Shown in pieces: positions 12,971 to 27,700 of a stretch of DNA of 64,000 nucleotides. The number at the start of each line of letters is the position of its first letter. Positions within the stretch are counted from its first letter, which is position 1. Origin of the DNA: Lytechinus pictus (taxonomy: Eukaryota > Echinodermata > Echinoidea > Temnopleuroida > Toxopneustidae); assembly GCF_037042905.1 (NCBI RefSeq), contig NC_087245.1:27530001-27594000 (forward strand), given 5' to 3'. The notes under the pieces are model-generated. The model was not told where the DNA came from, ran no database searches, and was given only the letters and a program-made list of their open reading frames with translations. A program made the position numbers and the translations under genes.

Positions 12971-15900
12971 CGTTTGGTTCTAGCATTCCATTCATTGCTA
13001 TTTTACGGTAACTCTGATGAGTGCATGTTGACAAGCTTAAATATGTCCGTTTTCAGTGCTACATGTATTTTCCAATTATGATACGGTATCACTGGCTTTC
13101 CTTTATAGTTGAGATTATATTTAATGAATCGCAATAAAACTTTCTATTGTTATTGTCTTATTTCAGGCAGCCAATAATCTAATTGTCCTTGCCAGAGAGC
13201 CGGCGGGGGCAGAGAGGATATTCGGTGAGAACGGTGTCGAACGGATGAAGAAGATCATGATGTCGGAGGATACTGAATTAGTAGTAGCAGCTCTTAGAGT
13301 AATCTCTTGCCTTTGCCGTGGTCACAGATCAAGGGTGAGTGCGTGAAGGAAATAGACAGAACAACAAAAATTTGGTTCCATTGAATATTGCTTGATCCCT
13401 TAAAGGCCAAGTCCACCTCAGAAAAATGTTGATTTGAATCAATAGAGAAAAATCAGACAAGCACAATGCTGAAAATTTCATCAAAATTGGATGTAAAATA
13501 AGAAAGTTATGACATTTCAAAGTTTCGCTTATTTTTAACAAAATAGTTATATGAACGAGCCAGTTACATCCAAATGAGAGAGTCGATGATGTCACTCACT
13601 CACTATTTCTTTTGTTTTTTATTGTTTGTATTACTCAATATTTCAATTTTTACGAATTTGATGATTAGGACCTCCTTGCCTGAAGCACGAAATGTTAAAA
13701 TATTGGAATTCCACGTCTTCAGGGAGGAATGAAACTTCATTTCACATGACAATGACGAGAAAACCAAAATATTTCATATTTCATATAATAAAATACAAAA
13801 GAAATAGTGAGTGAGTGATGTCATCAGTTCCCTCATTTGCATACCATCCGAGATGTGCATATAACTGTTTTGTGAAATGAAGCGAAACTTTAAAAGTCAT
13901 TACTTTCTTATTTTACATCCGATTTTGATGAAATTTTCAGTGTTATGCTTGTTGAATTTTTCTCTTATTATTCAAATCAAGTTTTTGTTGGGGTGGACTT
14001 GTCCTTCAACTAAAGGAAACAGAGGGTGGGTGTTTAAAGATAAATATCACTTTTGATAAAAATATTGAAATGAATTTATACAGAATCCAACCAAATGACC
14101 ACCCCAGTGTCTGTCTTTATAAATAAAAAAAATAAATGCCAAAGGATTCTGGAGGACATTGTGCAATTGCTGATAAATTAGCAAAGTAAGCATGAAATTG
14201 TTGGGTCTTTTTCCAAACAATAACAATACACTGTCCCACATGTATTTATCTGTGTTTATGATCTTCATAGTGATTGTTTATCAGCTTTCATGAATTCACA
14301 AAGTTCAGTTAAGGTTACTGTATTCGATCGAGATCTACAATGATGTAGTAACAAAAAGTCATGGTTTTACAGACTTTCACACAAAATCGGTGTTTAGTGC
14401 GACTACTTTAATTAATATTTAATACAAGATGGTTGTCAAACCTGTAGTTGCAACAAACAATAATTTCATGAGAAATTATTTTAAATCAAGGTCAGTTGTC
14501 ACCATATGATAGTAGATCTACATATACGGTATATCTGCTTTATTTACATGTAAGTAACTCTGTGAAATTGTGAAAGCTATGAAGCTGAAATTGTCCACAA
14601 TGAAGGTCACCAACACAGATAAGCCCACGTGGGACAGTGTATTATTATTTTTGCTTTGAAAAAATCCTGATGTTTGGCTGGAATGCCATGCTTGTTTTTT
14701 TTTTTGGTGTGTTTTGTAAATTGCACATTTTCTACAAGGATCATTTGGCATATATGTTGTCTACTCTTACACCCTTTGGTGGTAATTTTGTTGGATTCTG
14801 TTAAAGGGGAATCCAGCCTCGGTCGTAAAATGTTGTGATGGAAAGCAGAAAATTAAATAAAACAGATTTGTGAAAGTTTGAAAGAAATCGGACAAGCAAT
14901 AAGAAAGCTATGGCTCCTTTAAAATTGCGATCCCTAAGACTATGAAGATTTCACATTGGCAACTGGGTAAGTAACTTATGACAAGGGGCAAGGACAACTT
15001 TCCCATAGGCCATGTACTTAATTATCAGGGATTTGTTTTCTCCTAGGTACCCATTCCCCTGGGGCAGTAATCTAAATATAACCCTGGTAGTATTTTGTTT
15101 CATGTCCTCATGAAATAAAAATATGATTTGAAGTAAAACTTTTGAAAAAAAAGACATTTTAGCCATTTTATGTACTGGAGTACATGGAAGAGTAGTCCTT
15201 GCCTTACATCACTATGACATCCCATATGCGGCCAATTTGTAGTCTCCATGGGTATAGTGATTACCAATGTTTACAACTTTTGAAAATTCACAACTTTCGT
15301 ATTGTTTGTCCGATATTGTTCAAACTTTCACCTATCAACTTGTCTGATTTTTCATTTTCCTCTAAAAACAAGTTTTTATTGTCTCACCTGCATAGCAGAG
15401 TGAGACTATAGGCGCCGCTTTTCCGACGGCGGCGGCGACGGCGGCGGCGGCGACGGCGGCGTCAACACCAAATCTTAACCTGAGGTTAAGTTTTTGAAAT
15501 GACAGCATAACTTAGAAAGTATATGGACCTAGTTCATGAAACTTGGCCATAAGGTTAATCAAGTATTACTGAACATCCTGCCTGAGTTTCATGTCACATG
15601 ACCAAGGTCAAAGGTCATTTAGGGTCAATGAACTTAGACCATGTTGGGGGAATCAACATCAAAATCTTAACCTAAGGTTAAGTTTTTGAAATGTCATCAT
15701 AACTTAGAAAATATATGGACCTAGTTCATGAAACTTATACATAAGGTTAATCAAGTGTCACTGAACATCCTGCATGAGTTTCACGTCACATGACCAAGGT
15801 CAAAGGTCATTTAGGGTCAATGAACTTTGGCCGAATTGGGGGTATCTGTTGAATTACCATCATAACTTTGAAAGTTTATGGATCTGATTCATGAAACTTG

Positions 15901-18900
15901 GACATAATAGTAATCAAGTATTACTGAACATCCTGTGCAAGTTTCAGGTCACATGATCAAGGTCAAAGGTCATTTAGGGTCAATGAACTTTGGCCAAATT
16001 GGGGTATTTGTTGAATTACAGCCATAAATTTGAAAGTGTGTTGGTCTAGTTCATAAAACTTGGACATAATAGTAATCAAGTATCACTGAACATCCTGTGC
16101 GAGTTTCAGGTCACATGATCAAGGTCAAAGGTCATGTAAGGTCAAAGAACTTTGGCCACGTTGGGGGTATTTGTTGAATTGCCATCATATCTCTATAAGT
16201 GTATTGGTCTAGTTCATAAAACGTGGAAATAAGAGTAACCAAGTATCACTGAACATCTTGTGCGAGTTATAGTAGTTTTCAAAATCAGCACTGCTGCTAT
16301 ATTGAATCGCGTGATGCAGGTGAGACGGCCAGAGGCATTCCACTTGTTTGGGTTGGATTCCCCTTAAAAACTCATTTTAGATCATTACGGCAACTGACAT
16401 GTTTAAGTTGATATAACCACGACTTTACAAGGATGGGTATATGGCAAGCCAGAATGGGTATCGCAAACATCAACACTCTAGAATGTAGAGGTTGAGTGAA
16501 ATTATGTTAATATTCAATCATATTATATAAGAGCTATCTCTATTGCTATAAGTCTCTTACTAATGTTTGAAATAAGCTGATCCCTCACTTTAAAATCAGA
16601 TGCTATCACAATATGATCTGCTTTCCTCTCTAATCCTGTGCTAACACATGTAGCTTTCACTCTCCCTAATTACAGGCAACTGCAGTTATCACACAACTCA
16701 CTTTGAAAACTCTTGCCAAGTACTTTGCCATGAATACTGAAGTCATTGCTAATGCTGCTGCTGGCATCCTCCTCACTGCCATCCAAGCGATGATCAGCAA
16801 AGATAAACAAGAGCTGAAGAACAGTGATGAAGCCGTAGTACCTGGTGAGTTCACATTACTGCTCCCCAACTTATGATACTCTATAGTCCTGTGATTATCA
16901 ATGTTGTAAGGTAACTGCTGGATTTACTTTAAAAAAAAATGAATATAGGGTGTCTATGGTAACAGCATCACTGCAGCCAGGCGATGGGATGGTGTCAGAC
17001 AAGTTATCAATGAAACCTTTTGACACAAAACCTAGTGGTGATTTGGTGTATGTTTATTTATTGTCATGAGAAATAAAAATAAGAATAGAAAACATGTTTT
17101 TTTATAGAAGAATTCTTTGAATCTGTATGGTATATTTTGATAGGTTACCTTTTCAAAGATTACTATCTGTCTCATGTAAAGTTTGAAATTGATGCTTACC
17201 TGGTTGGCATTAAACAATTTATGGGATAGAGCATGGTCGATTTGGCACTGATCAGTGGCTGCCGGGGCCTAGATCAATAAGGCAAAATTAGTTTGTGGAG
17301 GATAACTATCACTGATGTTTGGAGTGTTGTGGCCCAGTCACTGTGGATTAGTCTACGGACTTTGAAACAGGGTCGAGGGTTCAAATACCAGCCATGGCGT
17401 AGTTTCTTTCAGCAAGAAATTCATCCTCCTTGTTCTGCACTTGACCCAGGTGAGGTAAACGGGTACCTGGTAGGAATCAATTCCTTGAGATGCATGTGTG
17501 CTGTAAGTTATTACGACTGCCAGGCTAAAGCCGGGGTGATAATATCCAAGTCCTTTGGAACCGCATGGAAACATAATCATAATGTAATAATATGTGCTAT
17601 ACAAGAACTGCTTATTATTGTTATTCTGATTTCTATTCTGAACAATAAAATATGGATCATGGATATTATTATTGTTGTGTTGGGATCGTTCATATCTTAG
17701 TTGGGAGCACCAATGACCACACAGGAATGTTCGATGTACAATTCAATCAAGAAACTTTATTAATCATCCATCTCCAGGAATATTACAGGTAGAGTTGAAA
17801 AGCATATGTCAGATCTTCACTCTGTGATAACCTCAACTTATCTAACCTCCACCCTTGGGTGTACACTCAATATATATTCAAGCTTCTACATAAATTATAA
17901 TCCAAGTGTTTGGGTATAGGACAAAAGGGGGGTTTGATTATTGGGAAGGGGAAGGCAGTTCTTTGTTCTATGATTAGGGGTTGTTTGAACTATTAACAAT
18001 AATGGTTTTTATTGGCGTGGATTAAATAAATGAATAAGGGTTCTGAGAAGGGGGTATGGACATAAAAAGGGATGGTTCTGAGAAGGGGTATTTTACATTA
18101 TGATGTCTAGGCTATATGTATGTAGTGATTTATACAATCACTACATTACATTATTATTATTGAGCCTGAGGTAAATCGATTTTAAAATCGGTGTTCAATC
18201 GATGTCATTGAGCGCCGGTGCAGATTTAGCAAAATCGGTGCATCAAAAAAAAAAAAAAAAATAGATCAAACGTCGGCCGGCTGTTTCGTTTGGTTCACAC
18301 AATCATCAAAATAAACAGTAATGTCTAACTCAACTTCTACTTACTTGATTTATATTCCCCCCCTAAATGAAACTGATTGTGTAATTATGCCTATTCACCA
18401 TTAATTTGAAGTCTTACTCGTCTGCTCGTGCTGAGATAATTTATGCACGATGAATTTATGAATGGAGCTGATCTGAGTCATCGGCATCAATCGCGCATGC
18501 GCTGTAATGTGCTTTAATCAAACCAGAAAAATGACGCGATCAACGTAAAATAAACCTTGCTTTTAGGAACAATATTAATATCATGACCATAGAACATTAT
18601 TTAATCGTAATATTTTAACAAAAACTTGCATGTGATAATCATTAATATGAATTAAAATTTTTAATGACGGACATCACATCATGATCGACGTGAGTGAGTG
18701 CACTTGTCTAAAAAAAAAATTATCACGTCAGGATTGATTCTCGAACCTTGTCAATATGCATAAACTCTTCTCACGATCGTAATATCACCATATAATAACA
18801 TTTTACATGACAAAACAGAGAAAATTACATTTGATATTTTTTCCCATCATTTTGAAGTTCTTTTGTGCCCAACTTTGGGCTCTGAATCCATGAATGGAAA

Positions 18901-21900
18901 ATATGTCATACGTCAATGAACGCGCATGCGCATTGTGCTTCTTTTCTCGGAGAAGTCCAGAGATGGAATAAAAGTAAAAATGACAGTATTTATACTTCCA
19001 TATAAACATAACATACTTTGCTAACATTGTCAATATTTTTAGTATGGCCATAAGATCCTATAAAATCGTAATTACATGTATTTAACATCCAATAATAATT
19101 TATATAAATTTAGAGCTCGATCCGATACATTCATATTTATTTTGATCCCCGCATGCTCTTCACTTGTGTCAAAAATAAAAAATGGATTATCAGGATTAAT
19201 TTTCGAACATCGTCATAACTCATATTCCACAATCTTTCCTCACAATCGTTATATCAGCTTTGAATACCAATTCAAATGACCATCCAGAGAAAATAAGTAT
19301 GATATTTTATTCTTACAGTATCAATTAGGAGCTAATTTTGGATCCAACTACATCTCAGGCGAGTTACAGTGCTATCCACTGGTAGAACACTGTTTTGCTG
19401 GCAAGCACGCCTGTCGTTTCGGGAGAGTGAGTGTACGGGGCTGCGTACGGGGCTGTACTGCGTGGGAGTCCGAACTGCGAATGCTAGTTGACCAAAAATC
19501 ATTCGGATCGACTCTGCGTGATTCATGTCTTTAATATTGTTTCATTTTAAACTTATATGTTGTCATCTGCAAATATTATTGTTTATGATATTTTGGGAAG
19601 AATTCTGCATTAGATCTAGTCCCTTTCTTGTGTTTGTGAACATAGAAAATACAAAAAAACTTTTGCTCTGTCATCTGCTTAGTGCAACGCTTACCCTCCC
19701 AGCGCAAACCGTCGCAGTGCGAGCACCGACGACCGGAGCCACAAAAATTGACTTGATTTTCCCCACCTTCAAAATTCGATGCATCGATGTTCGATCGAAT
19801 TAAAGCTGTCGAACACCGGTTTTCAAAATAATCGATATGACTCAGGCTTAATTATTATTCTATTTGAAAAAGGGATTTCAGACATTTCTTTCCTTTCCCA
19901 GAATTTTAGGACTGCTAAATTTCATTTTATGCTTTGACATTTTTTAATTATTTTTTGCTGTAAAGGCTTTGGGTTCAGGGAAAAGCACAGTACAATAAAT
20001 AATTGAAAAATGAATGGATGAATTACTTTTAAGTGTTTTTGTTTTTCTTCTCCATAGACTACACTAATGAGTTCAAAGCCTTGTTGCTCTTCTTCTTGGG
20101 TCTTCTAACTGACCAGTCTGTATCTGGATATGGAAGGGATGCAGTCATTGACATGATCATCAAGTTCATCCCAAGGAAAGAAGGTGCAGGCCGAGCAATG
20201 GCTTTTCTTACAAATGGAGGTTAGTAATAAAGTGAAGACAGTGTCCTATCTTCAATTTTTTTCCCTTTTTGTTTTAACATGGGTGATGAAAGAAGCAAAG
20301 CATTCCGAAAACAATCTATGCTAACTTCCAAAATGATTAATTAGGACTTGCCCAGCCAGGCCTATGAAAATTAACACTTGCAAAATTTGTATATTAATAT
20401 GACTTTAAAGGTTTATGGTCTCTTAGAAAATTGCTTTATTAAGCGCTATGTTTATGCACTATGTGTTTATTCATCATCTTTGTACAATATTCTTTTTTAA
20501 TTTCATAAAGGCTTGCTGCATTAGCCAAAGAGACATTTTATATATGGTTTACAACATTCACTAGCCTGATTACATAGTAATTTATTAGCATATGATTAAT
20601 TTGTGAGATAAAATTTTGAATCAATATTGAATCAATATTAACCTCATGTAAATCTTTAGGTATAAATCTTTACCTCTGCCGATATTTCTGTCTCTCTGTT
20701 TATCCAGGCTTACACAAACTGTTGACTGTATCTGGTCAGATTCCTGAGTTGAAACGCCTTCCAGTCTCACCTAACACACGCATGCATGCCTCTGTGGCCC
20801 TCAATAAGCTCTATGATGAGATGCGTAGTGACAAACAAAGGGCATACTACCAAGACTTGGCTGATAAATTTGTTAGGTTTGTAGACTGTTTTTCTCATTT
20901 GAATATACCATGTGTTTTCTTTGAGAAATGCCTGTCTGGATTTTTGCCATTACATTGGCTGAAAATTTGCTGAGGATATCAATATATTATTTGGCTAAGT
21001 GGTTTGGAATACTGGTATCAGAAAATCAATGATAATTTTTATTGAAACAAATGTAAATTTGTTGTTTTCATTTTGCCCCAAACAAATTTGAGATTTTTAC
21101 AGCACCCTTTGGGAGAGGATCACTCCATCCTACCCTGTAATGACAGAAATAAAATCATCATGAAATTGCAGCACATGTTGACCATGCATTCATATGGATT
21201 ATGACCTTCACCCTATTGATAGCCATCTTATTGACATTTTATTTTCCTTGCAGTGAGAAATTCAATATAAATAGCATGGAGACAAACATGGAGGTACTGA
21301 CGGCAATCTCGTCTCTGTTGCAAGGACCCACAGAGGTAGGCCAGAAACTCTTGGGCCGTGAGGGCGTCTTACAAGTCATGATTGCCATGGCAGCCAGCAA
21401 CGATGTCATTCACCAGGTAGAAATTGAGTTTGCATCTATTCCTAATCATTACTTTGTTTTGTTAATGATAATGGTCTTTATTGATACATCATAAAACATT
21501 CGTAGCAGCCAAAGGCTGAAGTGCAAATGCTTGTACAAGGTAAAAATATTGACATATAAAAGTGACAAAAGTGCAAACAAACAAGATATATATGGATTAA
21601 AAAATACATATGAAATAGCTAGTCAATACAAAGGAAAGAGTGTTCTCCTTTCGACCTTGAAGAGGTAAAAAAAAAATGAGAGTGGCAATATGGAATTAGG
21701 TTGATCAATCAGCATAAGACATCAATAAGTATTTAACACACGTAGCACAGAGATAGTAAGAACAACAGGGGAAAAGAAATGTGTAACAATGGGCATAATC
21801 ATTGAGTAGCATTGTGGATTATTGAATTATAAAGAGAACGATTAATCGATGTATAAGAATAAAAAGGCAGTAAACAAAGTCGAATGGAGCTCTGGACCAT

Positions 21901-24735
21901 AATATTGAGTATTGGGCCATTGAAAATTTAAATTGTACATTCTACACGTAATCACGATTTTGTAACAAAAGTACAAGTCCTCCCCAGCAACAAGCTGACC
22001 CCGAACGGAAAGAGAACCGAAACAAGCATAACACTGAACATTCTAGCCGTTCCTCCTCTATCCATTCATATCAATTTGCAGCTGGAGCGGACATGACCTA
22101 ATAGAAGAAAAAGAGATAGGGAGAATGGAAGGACAGAAAATTGAAAGAAAGAAAAAGACAATAGGAAAGAGAAAGTAAAGCTAGATTCAATGCCAACAAT
22201 ATTCAATTTTACATATAACAAGTAGGACGAGTCAAAAACCTTTAAAAATGTGGGAGATAAAATTGCAACTCGTACTTCTTACCAGTTTTACTTCTATGTG
22301 ACTGCACTTAATACTGGATGTGTATGTACATGTACATAAAGCATTCAAATATCAATTCTACCATGCATAACTCTACTTCATAATCAAATTTCTCAAGTGT
22401 TGTGTTTACTGCAAGAGAGATGAAGAAGAAAAGAAGGAAAAGGAATGAGAAAAGAGGAGATGAGAAAGGAGATGGAAGAATATAGTACAGAGACAATGAA
22501 GATGGGTAGGGGTAGAAAAAGATGGCAGAGGGAAGATGTAGTAAATGAAGATGAGAGAAAGAGAGAGGGAGGAGAGGGCATGAGAAGGAAGGAGAGAGAG
22601 ATGGAGAAATGAAGGACATGAAGAGTAACACTTGCTGACAACACTATACAATTACATGTACATGAGATCACACATTTTAATTCAGTAGTAAAAGCTTCTT
22701 ATAACAGTAACATTTGAATCCTAGCAAAGAGGAGGAAAATTTCTTAAGGCTGAAGAGGACCTATTATGGTGGGGTTACACTCCCAACAAGTGAAAAGGGA
22801 GTTATGAAGATCAGTGTCAGTTGTTGGTCATATATCAGTTTGTTGAACCCCCATACAATATTTTTTTAAAATCTGTTTTGAATACTGCATACTTGTTTGC
22901 ATGATGATGCAGAGTTAGAAGAGATAATTGCGATGAACGGATATAGGTGTATTGCCATAATGATTACAAATTGAATCTGTATAAGGGAGGGAATGACCTA
23001 AGAGACCGCTGTTCAAGCCTTCCAAATTCCTTTTCTCTGTTTCCTTGACAGAGAGTTGCTCTGGAAGCCATCATCAATGCTGCAGGGAAGAAGGAACACT
23101 GTACAGGGGTTCTCCAGAACGGGGTTACCATCATGAAAGACCTCTTTAAATCCCCTAATGACCACATCAAAGTGAGGGCCCTGGTGGGACTCTGCAAGCT
23201 GGGATCCGCAGGTGGGACCGACTTCAGCCTCAAGCCTCTCGCCGGTGGATCCATCATCAAACTCACGCAGCAAGTCAGAAAGTGAGTGTTATCATGTCAT
23301 GCATTTTCTGAGAGGAGTCAATGTTGTTGGCTGTGGAATTCTCTTACCAAGGGTACCCAATTGATATGGAAATGATTTTATTTCATTATTTAAATAGCAG
23401 GAAATTATGTACCTAGAGTTCTAATATAGTCATGTTGCCAAACAAAAACCAAAAACATGTCATGATTTCAACCTATTTTGAATTGTCCATTTTGTCCCTA
23501 TTTCAATTAAGTGGTGAACCCTTTAAATTGACTTCACCAATGGTTGTAAAATATGCTTGTGAGAGGAAAATCATGATTTCCATGTAATATGGATTGTAGT
23601 TGAATATTCTTTGGCCCATTTAAGAAAGAGTTTAACTTTGCAAATATGGTAACTACAACGGTAACAGGGCTCAGCAACCAATACAAAAAACTAAGGATTC
23701 TATGTAAGTTACAATTATAGCAAAGTTATCATAGTTGATGCTCTTAATAAAAAACGCCAGTTGATCGTAACATAAATTTTTTTTGTTCAGATTTTTGGTG
23801 AATTCCCAGAAAGACCATGACCTGAAGAAATGGGCAGCAGAGGCCCTGGCATACCTGTCACTAGATGCCGACGTCAAAGAATCCATCGTTGAAGATTCTG
23901 AAACATTGCAAGCTTTGATGGACCTCTCAAAGGTAATAGAATCTTTGCCGTTGCATGGAACTTGTTATCAATGAATATAAACTACTGTTAAAAGCTACTG
24001 AAATAGTGCTGTCTAATTGGTTAACCCATTGCCTACTGGAACCGGTTGTTCCTGTACCAAAAATGGGATTTGCAGAATTCAGTAGTCATTTGGTTAATGT
24101 CAAAAGCAAAAGAAATAAGATGGTCATTTGATGCCTTAGCAAATGTTGTGGTATGAATTCTATCAAGAATAGCAGTAATTTATTTATCATTCTAGTTTGT
24201 ATAATCAGTATTGTAAATTATCTGTTTATAATTTTTTTTTGCCCAGATTCTTGTCACTGTGTGAACTTGTAATTGCAATGTTGTTATGTGCTGATAAATC
24301 AAAGAGAATTGAGAAATTATGCACGATAATCTCATTTCCACAGTTCTATTCAGTTTTGGAATTGATCATCTTGTGACATTTTCAATATGAATAAAGAAAT
24401 CTATTTTAGGGGTCTATATACATAAAAAATAATAATGTCCCAATACTAAACTTTTGTTAAACATCATCAGCATCATCATCATCTGTCATCACCACCATCA
24501 TCATCACAATCATTGCCATCATCACCATCATCATCACCACCATCTTTATCATCACCATCATCATCATCGTTGTAATAATGTAATTATTATCATCATCGTC
24601 ATCACCATCATCATCATCATCATCATCACCACCAACACCACCTCCACCATCATCATCATCACCACCATCATCATCATCACCCTCATCATCATCATCATCA
24701 TCATCATCGTTGTAATTATGTAATTATTATCACCC

Positions 24736-24770
<35 letters not shown>

Positions 24771-27700
24771 GTTATAATTATTATCACCCTCATCATCAAT
24801 CGTCATCATTATCATCATAATCATCATCATTATCACCACCATCATTAGCAGCAGCAGCATCATCATCTTCATTGTCCCCATCATCATTTATCATCATCAC
24901 CATCACCTCTACCATCATCATTGTCATCATCATCACCATCATCACCATCATCATCATCATCACCACCATCATCATCATTATAGATAATTTATAATTAATA
25001 AAACCATCGTTATCAATAATAAATCACCTGTCTCTTGTTTCAGACATCCGATAAGACAGTATTATATGGAGTGGTATCAACATTTGTGAATCTGACAAAT
25101 TCCTACGATGTCCAGAAGCCTGAGCCCCAGCTGGTTGAGTTGGCTCGTTATGCTAAACAGCACATTCCTGAAGAACATCCAAAGGTCAGAGGTCAAAGTT
25201 TATATTCACATTGTAGAGCTGCATTTGAATCCTTTTGTTATATCATTGTTAAGATATTCAAACATGTATTTAATTTTTCAAAGACAGATTATCCACATGT
25301 CAGTCTGTAGTCAAATCAGTGTACTGTATATGGTCTAAAATGTTTGCACACCACTATGCGCATTATCCATTTATGGTTGCGATTGGATATAATGAGCAAA
25401 AAGAATAGGTGGTGCACTGTATTGTGAATCCACCAAATTGGTTGTGTAGTTGATGTGTGCATTTGCTTTCACATGATGAACACTATAATCAATCGTGAAG
25501 ATCGCTCCTACATTCATCAGTTCCGCTTTGCGTGACCGGGCCCTTATATCCTTGACACTGTTGGAAGAACAGCTCTTACAAACCCATTTGTGTAAACTAT
25601 TAAGCTCTTTCATCAATCAATTTTCATTACAATGCTCAACCACTTTATCAATTCAGTATTGATAGGTTTATTAATCATTCAAGTGGGCGGGGAGGGGGGA
25701 ACAAATCCCTTTTGTACATGGGAAGGAAGTCACTTATCAGATTAAAGTCTGAATTCAGATCTTTTCAGCTTATTTCCACCATAGAAAACACCTTTTCCAT
25801 ACAGGAAAGGGGTCATTCTAGATGATTTTCAGATTTTTTTATTTTATCAAGCCTTAGTGCAATCCCTTCATGGGGTATTTTCTACTTCTTTCGAGTTCCC
25901 AAACAAAATTTTTGTTGGTCTACAACATTCTGTATAAAGTGAGCTCATATTTCTCTTTGACAACTTGCAATAGCTGTTTGTGACTGGTTGGGGGGGGGGG
26001 CAAACTGCCCTTTATTCCCAATGTATTAAAAACAATTCTTTCTTTCATGCTCATATTCGCAACTACAAATCCGAATATCCAAGTAATATATTTTTATATA
26101 TTCCCAACCTCTTCTCCAGGATGCTACTGACTACATAGTTCAAAGAGTGAAGAAGCTTCTTAAAGCTGGCATTGTACCAGCACTGGTTGCGCTGTCCAAG
26201 ACAGAGAGCGAAAATAGCCGAGAGCTCCTTAGCAGGTAAAGAATACAGATATGTTTACTTATCACTCATTGCCAATGTACATATATGAATTGTTTATTTA
26301 GTAAGTGCATTAAGGACGTTCCACAGTTATATTTGTGCGCATTATGATCTGCGCATAGTTTACACTCTGCGCGCTGACGTCACAATGGATGAACAGGTGA
26401 TAATTAGCTGCGGGTAAGGGCTGATTTTTCTCATCTTCTGCACTTTAACTGCAGATCAAATGCATTATTTCATGAAGCTAAAAAATTGAATTATTCCATG
26501 GACCATTCAAAAAAATATTCTCTACAATTTCAAAATACTTTACTCTGCAGTGCTGCCAAGAGTCATGAATATTACCCCGAGTTTGAATAAATGGTAGAGT
26601 GGTTTTGATTTTTTCTTCACATAGATACTAAGCATTCGGCCCATTTTTGGTGTTTTAAAAAGCACATTCGCTCTAATGAAAATGCTGATAGTTTAAAAAC
26701 AAGCACATGAACCCCTATTTTTTAATGTTTGTACCTCTTATGTTTACCTTCCTCTACAACTCTGCAAATTTTGGTGAAAATGACATGGATTTTGAATAAA
26801 GTGCAGCATTTATTGTACGTTTGTAGTTTGTTACTGAAATTTTACATTTTTTAGATTGGGATTTTGTTATCTTTTACGCCATTTTTAAGAACTGACAGTG
26901 CTGTTAAACTTAAAATTGTAAACAAATAGCACTATTAATAGATTCTCCATTCTAACGATACAATTAGTAACTCTCTTGCGAAATTTGATGACTTTTTCAT
27001 GTATTTTAAATGAGTAATGGAGGTTTAAACTCATTGTAGTAATCTTGGGCGGTCTAAAAATGCCAAATTCTTTTGAATGCGCAATTCTTAAGAACATCAA
27101 TTTGGGTGAACTTTGAAGCTCTATAGCAAAAAATCAAGCACATGGACCTATGTTAATTTTTGCATATTTCGAATATTAAGGTTCTAAAGTATCTATGTGC
27201 AAAGTTTGGTGAAAATGACATGGATTTCACTTTAACTGCGGAACGTCCTTAAATCTACTTTCTTACTCGCACTTGTTACTTTAGAGAAACAAACACTAAT
27301 GTGTACCAGACCATGTACATGTACAGGCATCTATGGAAGATGATTTTATACGGTCCATGAACTGAGGTTAGAATAGATGAATATCAAGGCACAGTGAGAT
27401 AAAGCTGGGCAAAATGGACACAATTTGTTGTTGTGTATCCATTTCATGCACTAAACCCAATGGAGAAATCTAAATGGACAAAATTTGCTGTTTCTAGCTG
27501 TTTTTCATAAGGCCTACCAACTGGCTATAATAAAGGGAGAGAAAATGGCTATGAAATAGCTATGAAACAGCAAGATGCTAAAAGGTTGACAGTTTCATAC
27601 ATATAGATTTGCATTGTATAGGATTTACCTTTGTAACCTTGTAATATTCTTGGAAAAGAGGATTAAAATGGACATACTGATGCTTTCCAACATGCTGTTA

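Noticed and set aside
22308..22671. Ser/Phe/Leu-rich open frames on the minus strand
   Set aside because: Produced by the GA-rich tract in unc-45 intron 8.
24454..24978. His/Ile-rich and Met/Asp-rich open frames on both strands
   Set aside because: They are translations of the (CAT)n array and have no non-repeat sequence.
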